Shown piece by piece: positions 1 to 9,725 of a stretch of DNA of 64,000 nucleotides. The notes under the pieces are model-generated. The model ran no database searches, was not told the DNA's origin, and was given only the letters and a program-made list of their open reading frames with translations. Position 1 is the stretch's first letter; every line of letters begins with the position of its first letter. The stretch spans positions 11,036,001 to 11,100,000 of the forward strand of contig OX388318.1 in NCBI GenBank assembly GCA_947579605.1, written 5' to 3'. The translations under genes were made by a program, and so were the position numbers. The DNA comes from Athripsodes cinereus. Its lineage: Eukaryota > Arthropoda > Insecta > Trichoptera > Leptoceridae.

Positions 1-1500
1 TTTTATTAATATGCAGAATCTTTCAACTTGATGCTCAGCGTTTTTAATAATATATAATATAATACATAAATATAATAGACACATTAGAATACAACATAGA
101 GGGAACGGATTTTACCGCTTTATATAAAAGTTATTCCTTACAAATTAGTCCGAACTCCATAGCGCTCAGCTGCTTACATTATAAGTATACTGATAAATTA
201 CGAACGATTATGTTTTCTAAAGGCTATAAATTGTTTTATATATACACGAGTACCTATGTTTGATTTAGTGTCGTTCTTTTTATTACACATTAGGACTTAT
301 AAAGTTTTTAGAGTTGACTGCAGTTGTATAATGTACCAATGCTTCTTTTAATAGATACCTATTTCTCATAATAATTATTAAGATTTTTATCAAAGTCACT
401 TCGGATAGCAAGATGAAAGTCATAATCGTTAAAAATAATAATGGCGAACCGCTTTCTCAAAGTTTACTACTGCTCAGAAACACAGACGTCTTCTTCACTT
501 TTTAAACTTTTATAGCTTGACATCTCTTTTCTGTCTTCCTGTGAGCAACTTTCTCAACTCTGCTCCCTAAAAATTCTATCGTACAACTTTTTCCAAGTGT
601 TTAACTTCTCTTTCTATAAAGGACTACTACTACTAGCGGACGTCGCTAATTAGTTTTACTAGTTTAAAGTTTAAACGTGAGTAATAAAAAAGAGTGCCAC
701 GACATCAAAAAGTCCAGACGCCTTATGACTGTGTGCATTTTATAAAATTACTGACGATTTTACCTTTTTTTATGATTTGATGGGTATTTTTATGTCGACT
801 AAACGGGAACTCTTAAAAGTTTGATGGTGATATAAAAACTATACATTAATTACATACAAGTGAAGGCATAAAAAGAACATTTCAAAATTCAGTAGCTCCT
901 GATGGTCTTTGTTTATTATTTTATCTGTAAGAGCTAATTTTTAACTGCACTATTAAAACATATTTTATAGGTGTGCGTAATTTACTAACATATTCTGGAT
1001 AATGAATGCATCCAATTCTTGATGTTACTTAGACAATTTGTAACTGGTCATAAAAAAGTTTCATTTTAGTTTGATACGTCAGTTATGTGAAAAAAATTAA
1101 GAAAGGTGCTTAAAAGTCCTACTTAATATCTTAAAATATACCTACACCTTTCACATAATGATCACATCTTATGATTTCTCCGATGTACCTACATAGAAAA
1201 AGATATTTTTTTTATATTGATGTACATAGAAAAGCATACATCGAAATGGCCATTTTTTTAAATTTTAGTATACCCTTTTTATATTTTGTTTTAAAAAAAC
1301 AACAGAAAGTGAAATGTACCTACTTTATAATAATCGCACTGTTAAACACATGTACGTTGTCTTTGTTCCGTACAATTCGAAATATTTATTTGTGAAATTA
1401 AAAATTGGCATGTATTTTTATAGTTATTTGTTTGTGGAATTGATAGAGTGGAGTTGATTACATCTATTACCGATTAAATCAAAATGTTCGACTTGTCGAG
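1..1500. other. AT-rich stretch without a gene
   Basis: Only short open frames of low-complexity residues occur here. I see no family resemblance, splice-bounded exon, tRNA-like box or terminal repeat. Confidence 0.5.
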
Positions 1501-1505
1501 TTATG

Positions 1506-2029
1506 TGGTGTTCTCACTTTGGCGAATATCGCCAGGCACCAAAATATCGCCAGCCATTTGAACCGTGTGAACAAAATGACAGCTAGTCTGAAACGATAAA
1601 AACCAGTAGAAACGATATCGTCTCGAGTTGACCACCTTCCAACTTTTTCGGCCGATTGAACGATTCGAGCATGCGCAGATGTGCGCGGCGTTCGTATCTA
1701 TGGTAAAAACTTTATAACCTATATTTTTTTTAAATATTTCCCGCTTCGTGACAGCTGTTATATTTGTTGTTGGTTTGTGGTATTTGTTTCCTTAATTAAA
1801 AGGCGCCTTATAACCTCTACTATAACATTTTCAACTAAAAATAAACACTTCGCGATCTCCATCTCCACGTCCGCCATTTTGAAAACAGTGTCAAAATCAA
1901 AGCGCATCTAACAGATCGTTTCTTTATCGGTGGACTGTGTGAACACGTGTGACGATCAATGGATGTCCGGCGAATTTTGTTTTTTCGCCTGGCGATATAT
2001 TTTGAACTTCGCCAAATGTGAACACTCCA
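1506..2029. mobile_element. Short TIR DNA transposon (non-autonomous), 524 bp
   Basis: The left end reads TGGTGTTCTCACTTTGGCGAA. The right end, reverse-complemented, reads TGGAGTGTTCACATTTGGCG, so the ends are imperfect terminal inverted repeats of about 22 bp. Both ends are followed inward by a further ATATCGCCAGGC-like word. The element is flanked by the direct repeat TTATG (1501-1505 and 2030-2034), a plausible 5-bp target-site duplication. The interior has no convincing transposase; the 76-codon frames inside are not recognisable. The superfamily is unassigned. Confidence 0.6.
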
Positions 2030-2034
2030 TTATG

Positions 2035-3179
2035 AAAATGGACAGTCGATAAGTAGGTACGAGTATGTATATTTTCATGGGAACGAACGAATAAGAAATT
2101 GACAATCCAAAATAAAATCAAAATCAAGATAACCTTAATTTCCTTCTCCAACACTACGCCGTGTTAATAGTTAACGCATTAAATACGCAGAAGGTGGATT
2201 TATTACAACTATAAAAAGTTTATTAACATTACACATATTATCGTAATTATTATTATTAATATCGATAAATTCTGTTTCAAAATGATGATTGATTCACAAA
2301 ATATTGTGTAGTGATCGATTATCGTTTTCGTGTATTAAACGACTTATGTACATTAAATCTTTTGCCTTTAATTACCCATTCAATAAAAATTCGACAAGGC
2401 TTATAAAATTTGTTCTACGTCATAATTCTGATCGAGTAATGAGAGTTTGAGCTCGATACTCGATACGGTACATTTTTATCACACGCACTTTACTAAGACA
2501 ATGCATTTTAAACAATATATATGGAAGGCATTAATTTTTATAATATATACAACAAAGTAAGATAATTTTATCAAAAGCAAGTACTTATCTGTAATGAAAT
2601 AAAATAACGGTTATCTATTCGAAGTAATTCGTGAAGATTTTCAATTCTTCTCTGGAAGTTTTTGAGTGTTCTGTTAAAGGCGAGTGATTTAAAAACAAGG
2701 CAAATAGAATAATTTATTAAGCTATGAAGTATGCATCCATCCTATGTGTATATTTTTTTTGACATGGAGAGAACAAATTGAATGTAGGTAATACAACATG
2801 CAATTAATCTGCAGGTTACCTTAATTATGGGATATTTTTGACGTGATGGTACCTTCCTATATATTATATAGACATATACAAATACATGGGAAAAATAAAA
2901 CTGATTTATTAAACTAATTACAAAATTTTAAAATGTAGTGTCTGAAATATCATAATTGGTGTTGACATACTGAAAAAAATGTAAACATAAATGTTCGATT
3001 AATATTTTAGTATAGATGTTTTTCCACGTACCTACACCTGACAATAAATATTTTAATTTTGAAAACAAGCTATAAGTTTTTTGATCGTGTTGACATTTAC
3101 TTGTATAGCGTAAAACTCCGTATTAATTTATGTAGAGATACACAAAAAACTTAAGTAGGTATTACTATTTTTTATGATA
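2035..3179. other. AT-rich stretch without a gene
   Basis: No coding segment, repeat boundary or RNA gene is recognisable. It contains several TACCTAC words common in the window. Confidence 0.45.
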
Positions 3180-3180
3180 A

Positions 3181-3287
3181 AGTAACCTGGTTTCAACTTA
3201 CAAAGTCATTACAAAACTCCTTAACCATGACAATGGCTTTTTAAGTCAAAATCTTACTGGAGTTTGACAATGGAAACCAGGTAACTT
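3181..3287. mobile_element. Palindromic MITE, about 107 bp
   Basis: AGTAACCTGGTTTC at the left end is matched by an inverted copy ending GAAACCAGGTAACTT at the right. The inverted similarity continues inward to an AAACTCC/GGAGTTT pair. It could fold into one long imperfect hairpin. It has no coding capacity. Confidence 0.55.
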
Positions 3288-4203
3288 AGTAATTCATTAA
3301 CAATTTTAGTTTATATTATTTAAAATAGCTATACGTAAAACTCATAATAATTCACCATAAATTGGTAATGGGATTCCTAAAAACTTGCAACCTCACATTT
3401 GAAATCCTTTAAACAATACATAAATGTTAATTATTTTCTATTCAACTATCTAATTTATTTAAATTAATAAATTTATACAAAAAAGGAATGACCTATCCTA
3501 GCAAGAATACTAGAACTTTTTAATGCTTAATATTTAACCCAGAATTGAGTTTTTTTTGATCCACTATGAAATCTCGTGTCAAAGTAATAATACCGGAAAA
3601 TGATGTAGATTTTTTTTTCCAACGAGTACTTATTTTTAGACCTTCGTCATTCATAATTACACTTATCAAATTTACAGCATTGAAAACGCCTCTCCGATGC
3701 AACATGGCTTCCAATTACTCACGAATTTCAATCTTAATTATGTTTGATAAATTTAATTTGATTTAGGTCTTCATAATAATGTTATTACGCATTTGATGCG
3801 ATTTTTGAATGAGCCTAATTGTATTTTTCACATCCAATTTTTTTAATTCTTTATGAATATTGAATCACTCAATCACCCTTTCATACTCCTGCCCCAAGCA
3901 CAGAATAGAAATCAGCTTCCTCCATTAATAATATCTTCACGCCTGTTGATTTATTCCTGTTTTTAGAAAAAAAAATGTTGATGACTGAGTTGAGTGCAAG
4001 GACGAAATTTAAAAACAAATGTAGGTATTCTTCTAGCATATGTTTTATTGTCGACAGATATGTCTTTCTGACTGTCAATGTGATTGACAATTTTACTGAC
4101 CATGACCATGACCATGACCAACAAAAGAAAAAAACAAAATTTAAAATAATATTTGACACACACCCAGCATCTGGTAGGGATTATGGATCAGAGGGAGGGG
4201 GGG
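3288..4203. other. Non-coding stretch with a small microsatellite
   Basis: No gene is recognised. A short CATGAC-type tandem (about 4099-4122) creates a spurious Asp-His / Met-Val repeat in translated frames, so those frames should not be read as genes. Confidence 0.45.
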
Positions 4204-4398
4204 CTAGGGAACGGATACTGAGTTAGAAGATATCATTTTTTCTTTAACACAAAATTTAAAAACATTGAGCGATTGTGAAACTCTATGCGAAGAAGGAAGA
4301 TTGTTCCAACAACGAGCACCATAAACTGAGAATGATTTCGAGAAATAATTGGTACTGTGTGTAGGAATTGCCAGAAGACGCTCGTTATTGGATCGCAT
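4204..4398 (-). pseudogene. CR1/L2-type LINE, C-terminal remnant of ORF2
   Basis: The minus-strand frame contains RLLAIPTHST and SFSVYGARCWNNLPS. These match in order the final 60-odd residues of the intact ORF2 at 13028-16006 (RLLAIPAHST, SFLVHGARSWNNLPS). It is therefore a 5'-truncated copy of a related LINE. Only the tail of the reverse transcriptase polyprotein survives, with neither endonuclease nor catalytic YADD box, so it is non-functional. Confidence 0.75.
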
Positions 4399-4450
4399 TG
4401 GATTTTCAGATATACGTTAGGTTAATTCTTTAATAAGTAAGAAATATATT

Positions 4451-4487
4451 CTTTAAGTTTTAGAGTTGTATACTCTAAAACTTAAAG
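4451..4487. repeat. Perfect 16-bp hairpin
   Basis: CTTTAAGTTTTAGAGT (4451-4466) is followed after five bases by its exact reverse complement (4472-4487). It lies just beyond the LINE remnant. It may be a small fold-back element. Confidence 0.6.
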
Positions 4488-5225
4488 ATATATTCTTATA
4501 TTAAAAAAAATATATTCTTACAATTTCTGTGCAACCTAATCTTTCCCAGAATCTCTAAGGTGCGTTAGTAAATTAACGAATTTTAATACGAGTAGTAACA
4601 TGAAATAGTTCATACTAAGATAAGCTATGTGTTTTTTTTATAATTTCCTTTCAAATATTCCCTTTGAATTGAGCAATAAGTCATAGTTCATCCTTTGATA
4701 CAAGTAATTAGATAAATAATGTTATTAGATCTATGTTGTGTGTGTTATAATTTTACAAAATCAATTATTTTTAATAACTACCTATATATTATTATATATG
4801 TACATTAGCAATGGCGGCCTGTGTAACAAAATAAATAATTACAATAACAATGTTTAAGTAGTAGTAATGATTTCATCAGACATGTTAATTTGTATACAGA
4901 CGAGTTGGAGAGAGGATGCTAAAATAAAATCGGCTCATCTCTAGATACAAGCATGTGGCAGTAATGTACATAAACAAATACAATTACATACAATTATCAA
5001 TGTGTAAATTCAATCAAAACAACCATCCTTTTGTAGATAATCACTCTTTTTACAATTTTGATGCTTTTTTTCGTTTGTATTGATTTTCATTAAATTTGAC
5101 TAATGAGTTTTGTGATTTAAGTGACGTTTATAATTATTTAGTATACTTCATGGAAAATTTATATTTCTGGTAATAGAATTTAGTGAAACAAATTATTCAT
5201 TTACACTTTACAAAGGTACTCCAGA
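4488..5225. other. AT-rich stretch without a gene
   Basis: No coding or RNA feature is supported. Confidence 0.4.
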
Positions 5226-5546
5226 AAGCCGTGGTTCTATAATTCCAAGTTTTCCAGGTCGGAGATTGTCTCACTGACTCGCATGCGCGTTAATCACTTC
5301 AGATTAGACAGTCATCTTTTTAGGATAGGTTTGGTCTCGTCCCCTTTTTGCGAGTGCAAGCTCGATGTGGAATCTATGGACCATGTCTTCCTCGGTTGAC
5401 CAATAAGAGACTCATACGACTTGTATTACGAGATAACTGAAGTCCAGTATCCGATCAACATGTCTTGCCTCTTGCACACTGATACCCTCTCTGTATATCT
5501 CAAAATTTTAAAATCCGCCAAAAAAAATTATTGTCTTATAGATTAA
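5226..5546 (+). pseudogene. Jockey/I-like LINE ORF2 C-terminus with internal TGA
   Basis: The frame reads through SLTRMRVNHFRLDSHLFRIG and then CECKLDVESMDHVFLG. This is the RNase H-distal arginine-rich segment plus CxC...H zinc knuckle seen at the end of many insect Jockey/I-group LINEs. The codon that should supply the last knuckle cysteine (5401-5403 region) is TGA, one base from a Cys codon. After it the frame resumes for about 47 residues to TAA. A 3' UTR of roughly 80 bp and an AATAATAATAA tail near 5620-5635 follow. It is a 5'-truncated, dead copy. Confidence 0.65.
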
Positions 5547-5654
5547 TGTGATACCTTATAAAAATATTGTACTTGGCACAAATCGTCCCACAAGGGACGG
5601 GTTGCCGTAATCTTATAAATAGTAATAATAATAACTTTAAAAAGATGAATGTAA

Positions 5655-5933
5655 CGATGGTTTGAGCATGTGGAAAGAATGAATGAGGACAGAATGACAA
5701 AGAAAATATATTTGGCTGAGAGGAATGATGCTCAGAGACGCGGCCGTCCGAGGATCAAATGGCAAGATCGTATTAACCAGATCCTACAGGACAGTCACGT
5801 TTTGAGCACATTGAACGGGAGAGCATGCATAAGGAATTGTATGGTTGTGACGAAAGCGAAAGGTGTATGCGAGAATAGAAGGAAATGGCGCTCGATCCTT
5901 TCTGCCTACCCCACGAAGAATAACAGACTTTAA
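5655..5933 (+). pseudogene. LINE C-terminal remnant, GRPRxxW family
   Basis: The frame begins RWFEHVERMNEDRMTKK and continues through RRGRPRIKWQDRINQIL and a Cys-rich R-CIRNCM segment, ending at TAA. This is the C-terminal tail of an endonuclease/reverse-transcriptase LINE. A second, more decayed copy is at 25914-26114 and a third, badly decayed, at 42071-42181. No upstream reverse-transcriptase motifs are present, so the copy is 5'-truncated. It starts about 100 bp downstream of the previous LINE remnant and may have inserted near its tail. Confidence 0.65.
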
Positions 5934-6189
5934 AGCTAATTTCAATCATTAAATATTATCACGGAATCTCTCACAAGTGCAGTAACCAGTGGAATAATTG
6001 CAATTTATACACCTACAGATCGTCTTTCCTGTGCCATTATGATAGGTAAGTGAACGGAATACATTATCTCGGAAATAAAAAAAAGTTATGTATGATACCT
6101 ATGTTTGATTTTAAAATACCTGATATTTACAGAATACTTGTAAATAGTTGAAGACCTACATCGATATTGTATTCTTGGGCTTATGTAAG

Positions 6190-6309
6190 TAATAAAACAA
6201 TCAAGAGATTGATAATGTCCTTACAACACGAAAGACGTCTCTCTCGAAAATAAATCTCATAGTAGAATAAAACATTTATTTTATTAATTTCGTTATGGAT
6301 TTCTACTAG
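6190..6309. mobile_element. Half of a palindromic MITE (AAAGACGTCTCTCTCG family)
   Basis: It contains GATTGATAATGTCC, then GAAAGACGTCTCTCTCG, then TAGTAGAATAAAACAT, ending TATGGATTTCTACTA. The order is the same as in the right arm of the complete palindromic copy at 27104-27313. The left arm is not recognisable. Confidence 0.6.
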
Positions 6310-6312
6310 GTA

Positions 6313-7178
6313 GGGTAGAGTACGCTATATTGTACCGCCTATTAAATCGTACCACCTCAATATTTCCGAAAGTACGCATATTTTTTATAACATTTTAACA
6401 CAAATTTCATTGCATAAACATTTCTATCATGTTGACGTATTCATTTGATTCGTTTGTGTCAAAATAAATATATCATGAACAAATTATTATTTTTTGGCAA
6501 TTCGATATAATTTTTTCAGTTGGTGTCTAAGGGCATAACATATTAATGGGTAATTATATTACTTTGTAATTATTACCGTTTTAATTCGAAATTTGTATAG
6601 TTTGAAAAAGTTTTTGCAATTCGAGCATAAGTTTTGAGTTTGGTTTGATATTTGTTGTTTTCTGATATTTGAGCGAGTTCGTTAAATCGTACCACTATGA
6701 TGCTTCTAAATCGTACCGCTACGATATAGAGAACCGTTAGTAGTAAATACTTGGTATATTTTTAATTTATTTGGTAAATGGAAAATAATCTCAGAAATTG
6801 TTATGGTTTTTAGAGTAAATAGTTCTTTCTCCATATCACGTTGTACTAGGCTAAATATATTTTTTTATATTAAATATAGAAGTATTATTATTTGTTTCAT
6901 TACTGTTGTGCTATTTTTTGTTTCAAATTTAAGTAGAGGTACGACTTAAATACCAGTGGTACGATATAGAAGCCCGGTCTGCTATATCGTACCGGTGACT
7001 ACTTTTTTTTCAAAACTATTTTTTATAATGTTCATGTCACTTTTGACCTTCTTGAAATATATAATTAGATAGCCAACTAAATACTCTTTCATTTTGTATA
7101 TTGAAATATTTACCATGATATTTAGTTTTAACAAAAAATCACTTTGCGCAAAACCGGTACAATTTAGCCAACTTTCCC
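6313..7178. mobile_element. TIR element with repeated GGTACGATATA words, 866 bp
   Basis: The left end is GGGTAGAGTACGCTATATTG. The right end, reverse-complemented, is GGGAAAGTTGGCTAAATTG, followed in both cases by TACCG. GTA flanks both ends (6310-6312, 7179-7181), compatible with a 3-bp duplication. Near both ends and in the middle the word ATCGTACC or its complement recurs about eight times, in both orientations, like transposase subterminal binding sites. No transposase is encoded. It abuts the MITE half just before it. Confidence 0.6.
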
Positions 7179-7327
7179 GTACTTAAACACCGACACAATG
7201 ACACAGTGAATCAAATAAATATTCTGGGACTCCTGTCACTAATCGGTAACTAGAATCAATGATCGAATAATATTTGCACAATAAATAAAATTTAGCCGGT
7301 TACATCAGTTGAATTTGCACTCGCATT

Positions 7328-7347
7328 AGTAGTAGTAGTAGTAGTAG
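7328..7347. repeat. (TAG)n microsatellite tail of the minus-strand LINE
   Basis: On the minus strand this reads as CTA repeats ending the 3' end of the LINE whose coding part is 7362-9053. The 3' UTR is therefore extremely short, about 15 bp before the tail. Confidence 0.6.
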
Positions 7348-7361
7348 GTATATATATTTAG

Positions 7362-9053
7362 TTACAATCCATTGGATTGGTCTGCAACGAGTTTGGTTTT
7401 TCTTCTCCATTCCTCCCTATTCTCAGCCAGTCTTTTAAGCTCTACGTATGAGCCACAGTTCATGTCCCTCTTCAGTTGGTCCATATATGCGTCTCTTGGT
7501 CGGCCTCTGCCATTTGTTCCCTCGGTCTTACCCTCCGCGATGGCGATGAGCAGTCCTGGGTGCCTGATGTTGTGGCCAATCCAGTTAGCTCGTTGTTGGC
7601 TGATTCTCTTAAGGAGTTGCCTTTTTTCGCCTACCCTGGTTAAGACTTCTTCGTTTTCGACGTGCTCCGACCAATGGATCTTAAGCATGCGTCTGTAGCA
7701 CCACATCTCAAAGGCCGCCAACCGTCCGCTTTCACTCTTGCTGATGGTCCATGTCTCACAACCATAAAGCAGAATGCTCCATACAAAGGCTTTAGTAAGG
7801 TTCTTCCTTACGCTTAAGTCGATATTTGGGGATTCCAATATCTTCGATTTTTTGTTGAAGGCAATCCTTGCCTGGTTTATTCTGCTTACAATTTCTGCTT
7901 TGGAGCGTCCATCCTGGTTTATTCTGCTGCCCAGGTACACGAATTCACTTACTTGTTTGATGCTCACTCCATTTAATGCAATGTTCGCAGTCGCTTCCTC
8001 TCTTCCAACGACCATACATTTTGTTTTTTCTTTATTTATTTTCATGTTGTACTTTGACAACAGTATACTTTCCAATTTTCCTAAAGCTTCGTTCAGTTCC
8101 ATCTCGGAGTCTGCGAGCAGTGCTATGTCGTCAGCATATCTTATCATGTCGACCTTTTTCCCATTTATTTTTACTCCTGTCCAGTTCTTCATTTCTTCTC
8201 TCAGTTCATCAATGGCTCGCTGTATATAGCAGTTAAAGAGAGCTGGCGACATTGAGCATCCTTGTCTTACGCCTTGTTCGACCCTTGCTTCTGCACAGCT
8301 CTCTCCGCTTTTAATCACAGCCATTTCGTTCTTGTATAAGCTCCAGATTGCTCTTCTATCCTTATAACTCATTCCTATCTGGTTGAGGGTGTTAAAAAGT
8401 TGTTCCCATTCTACTTTATCGAATGCTTTTTCAAGGTCGATGAATGCTATATATGTGTTTTTATTAATTGTTATTCTCTTTTCTAGAGTAAGTCTGAGAC
8501 TCAGGATTGCATCTCTTGTGCCTGTCTCTTTGCGAAATCCAAATTGATCTTCTGAAAGTGTTTCGTTGATTTTATTTTCCGCCCTTTTCATTATAATGTT
8601 GGTGAGTATCTTAGAAGCGTGTGATATCATGCTTAAGGTTCTGTGTTGTTCACACTTTGTCGTGCCTGCTTTCTTAGGAAGCGCTCGTATCAGACATTTG
8701 GCAAAGTCCTCAGGTATCTCTCCTGTGTTGTATATTTTGCAGACAAGCTTATACAATGTATCAAGCATGCCTTTTCCTGCGCATTTAAGCAGCTCTGATG
8801 GAATCAGGTCAATACCTGGTGCTTTGCCGTCTTTCAACTTTGCTAATGCAATATCAAATTCACTTCTTAAGATGTCATCTCCATTATTTTCTACGTCATA
8901 TTCTGCTTCTAGTGCTTTGCTTTCCTTGACTATGTTCTTTCCTTTGTATAATTGTTCTAGGTATTCTTTCCATCTTTTTACGATCAATTCATCCTCAAAC
9001 AGCAGTTTGCCGTTTTTATCTTGTATAGCACATCGTGGTTGTGTTTTGTCATT
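7362..9053 (-). CDS. 5'-truncated LINE reverse transcriptase (RTE/L2-like)
   Basis: This is a non-LTR reverse transcriptase, which would copy element RNA at a nicked target. Visible blocks are KDGKAPGIDLIPSELLK (fingers), AFIDLEKAFDKVEWE (motif A, catalytic Asp), GVRQGCSMSPALFNCYI (motif B), IRYADDIALLADSE (motif C, YADD), then a thumb and a basic tail with GRGRPRDAYMDQLKRD and ELKRLAENREEWRR. The frame is open for about 560 residues without a stop. The endonuclease domain expected upstream is missing. In-frame sequence beyond 9053 is low-complexity flanking DNA, so the long frame there is accidental. The type resembles insect endonuclease/reverse-transcriptase LINEs, but the clade assignment is tentative. 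It has no start of its own and is probably not expressed. Confidence 0.85.
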   Translation of the reverse strand, partial: NDKTQPRCAIQDKNGKLLFEDELIVKRWKEYLEQLYKGKNIVKESKALEAEYDVENNGDDILRSEFDIALAKLKDGKAPGIDLIPSELLKCAGKGMLDTLYKLVCKIYNTGEIPEDFAKCLIRALPKKAGTTKCEQHRTLSMISHASKILTNIIMKRAENKINETLSEDQFGFRKETGTRDAILSLRLTLEKRITINKNTYIAFIDLEKAFDKVEWEQLFNTLNQIGMSYKDRRAIWSLYKNEMAVIKSGESCAEARVEQGVRQGCSMSPALFNCYIQRAIDELREEMKNWTGVKINGKKVDMIRYADDIALLADSEMELNEALGKLESILLSKYNMKINKEKTKCMVVGREEATANIALNGVSIKQVSEFVYLGSRINQDGRSKAEIVSRINQARIAFNKKSKILESPNIDLSVRKNLTKAFVWSILLYGCETWTISKSESGRLAAFEMWCYRRMLKIHWSEHVENEEVLTRVGEKRQLLKRISQQRANWIGHNIRHPGLLIAIAEGKTEGTNGRGRPRDAYMDQLKRDMNCGSYVELKRLAENREEWRRKTKLVADQSNGL

Positions 9054-9100
9054 GTAGGTAGTAATAATATTATTATAGTAGGTAGTAATAATATTATTAT
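9054..9100. repeat. 24-bp tandem duplication at the LINE 5' junction
   Basis: GTAGGTAGTAATAATATTAT plus four bases occurs twice head-to-tail, exactly where the LINE coding similarity stops. It is probably part of the insertion scar or host microsatellite. Confidence 0.6.
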
Positions 9101-9544
9101 GTATACATCTAATAACACCAATAAAATAATAATATAAAAAAAGATCAACGAACTGTGAAACGTGTGCCGCGAATAGCACAACCAAGGCCACGATGTACAT
9201 GACCTATACCAATAAACAATAATAATAATATCTATCTATATGATGATATTATGCACCTATGTACACATTAGTGCAAGCTATATAAATCACTTAAAGGCAT
9301 GTTCGAATGCTGAATATTGGCTAGTTCGTGTTTACATACAAAAAATCTTTAAGTTCAAGTCGAGACTTGAAATTTGTAATGACTCAATTAAACTCTCTTT
9401 ATTAATAAATGCTTCATTGTCTTGCAGGTGAAAGACAACACCTTTTTTGAGTTGCCGAGAAGAATGCGGATTGAAAGCTGGTGTATAAATCAGAATGAAC
9501 ACCAGAATAATTATAATATTGAATTTAGATATATAAAAAAGACG

Positions 9545-9708
9545 GGACGTCGTGGAGAGGGAAGAGGGCAGATATTGTCGTAATATACGGCAATGGACCG
9601 GAATAACACAGATGTTAGAGCTGGTACGAACAACGTGAGATAGGGTAACATTCTCCAGAGTGATCGCCAACGTCGGGGGACCTGAAATGGTACTGATAGA
9701 AGAAGATG
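9545..9708 (+). pseudogene. Decayed RTE-type LINE tail (frameshift and stop)
   Basis: After GRRGEGRGQIL, a frame change gives NIRQWTGITQMLELVRTT, a stop, then DRVTFSRVIANVGGPE. This matches the NIREWTG...VEELFR...RVIAD ending of the copies at 47262-47429, 45161-45369 and 30941-31153. It ends with a short GAAGAAG tail. It is the oldest of the four copies. Confidence 0.55.
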
Positions 9709-9725
9709 TGGAAAGGATGAATTGA

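Noticed and set aside
3881..4226. Overlapping 66-92 codon frames on both strands at a His-Asp / Trp-Ser repeat
   Set aside because: The repeats come from a short CATGAC-type microsatellite that reads openly on both strands; there is no family feature or splice context.
7372..8236. Plus-strand frames of 86-151 codons
   Set aside because: They lie antisense to the LINE reverse transcriptase and are by-products of its codons.
8566..9057. Plus-strand 163-codon frame
   Set aside because: Antisense shadow of the LINE reverse transcriptase.
9054..9200. N-terminal 49 residues of the 612-codon frame as part of the LINE
   Set aside because: Low-complexity residues encoded by the GTAGGTAGTAATAAT tandem repeat and flanking DNA; reverse-transcriptase similarity begins only at about 9053.
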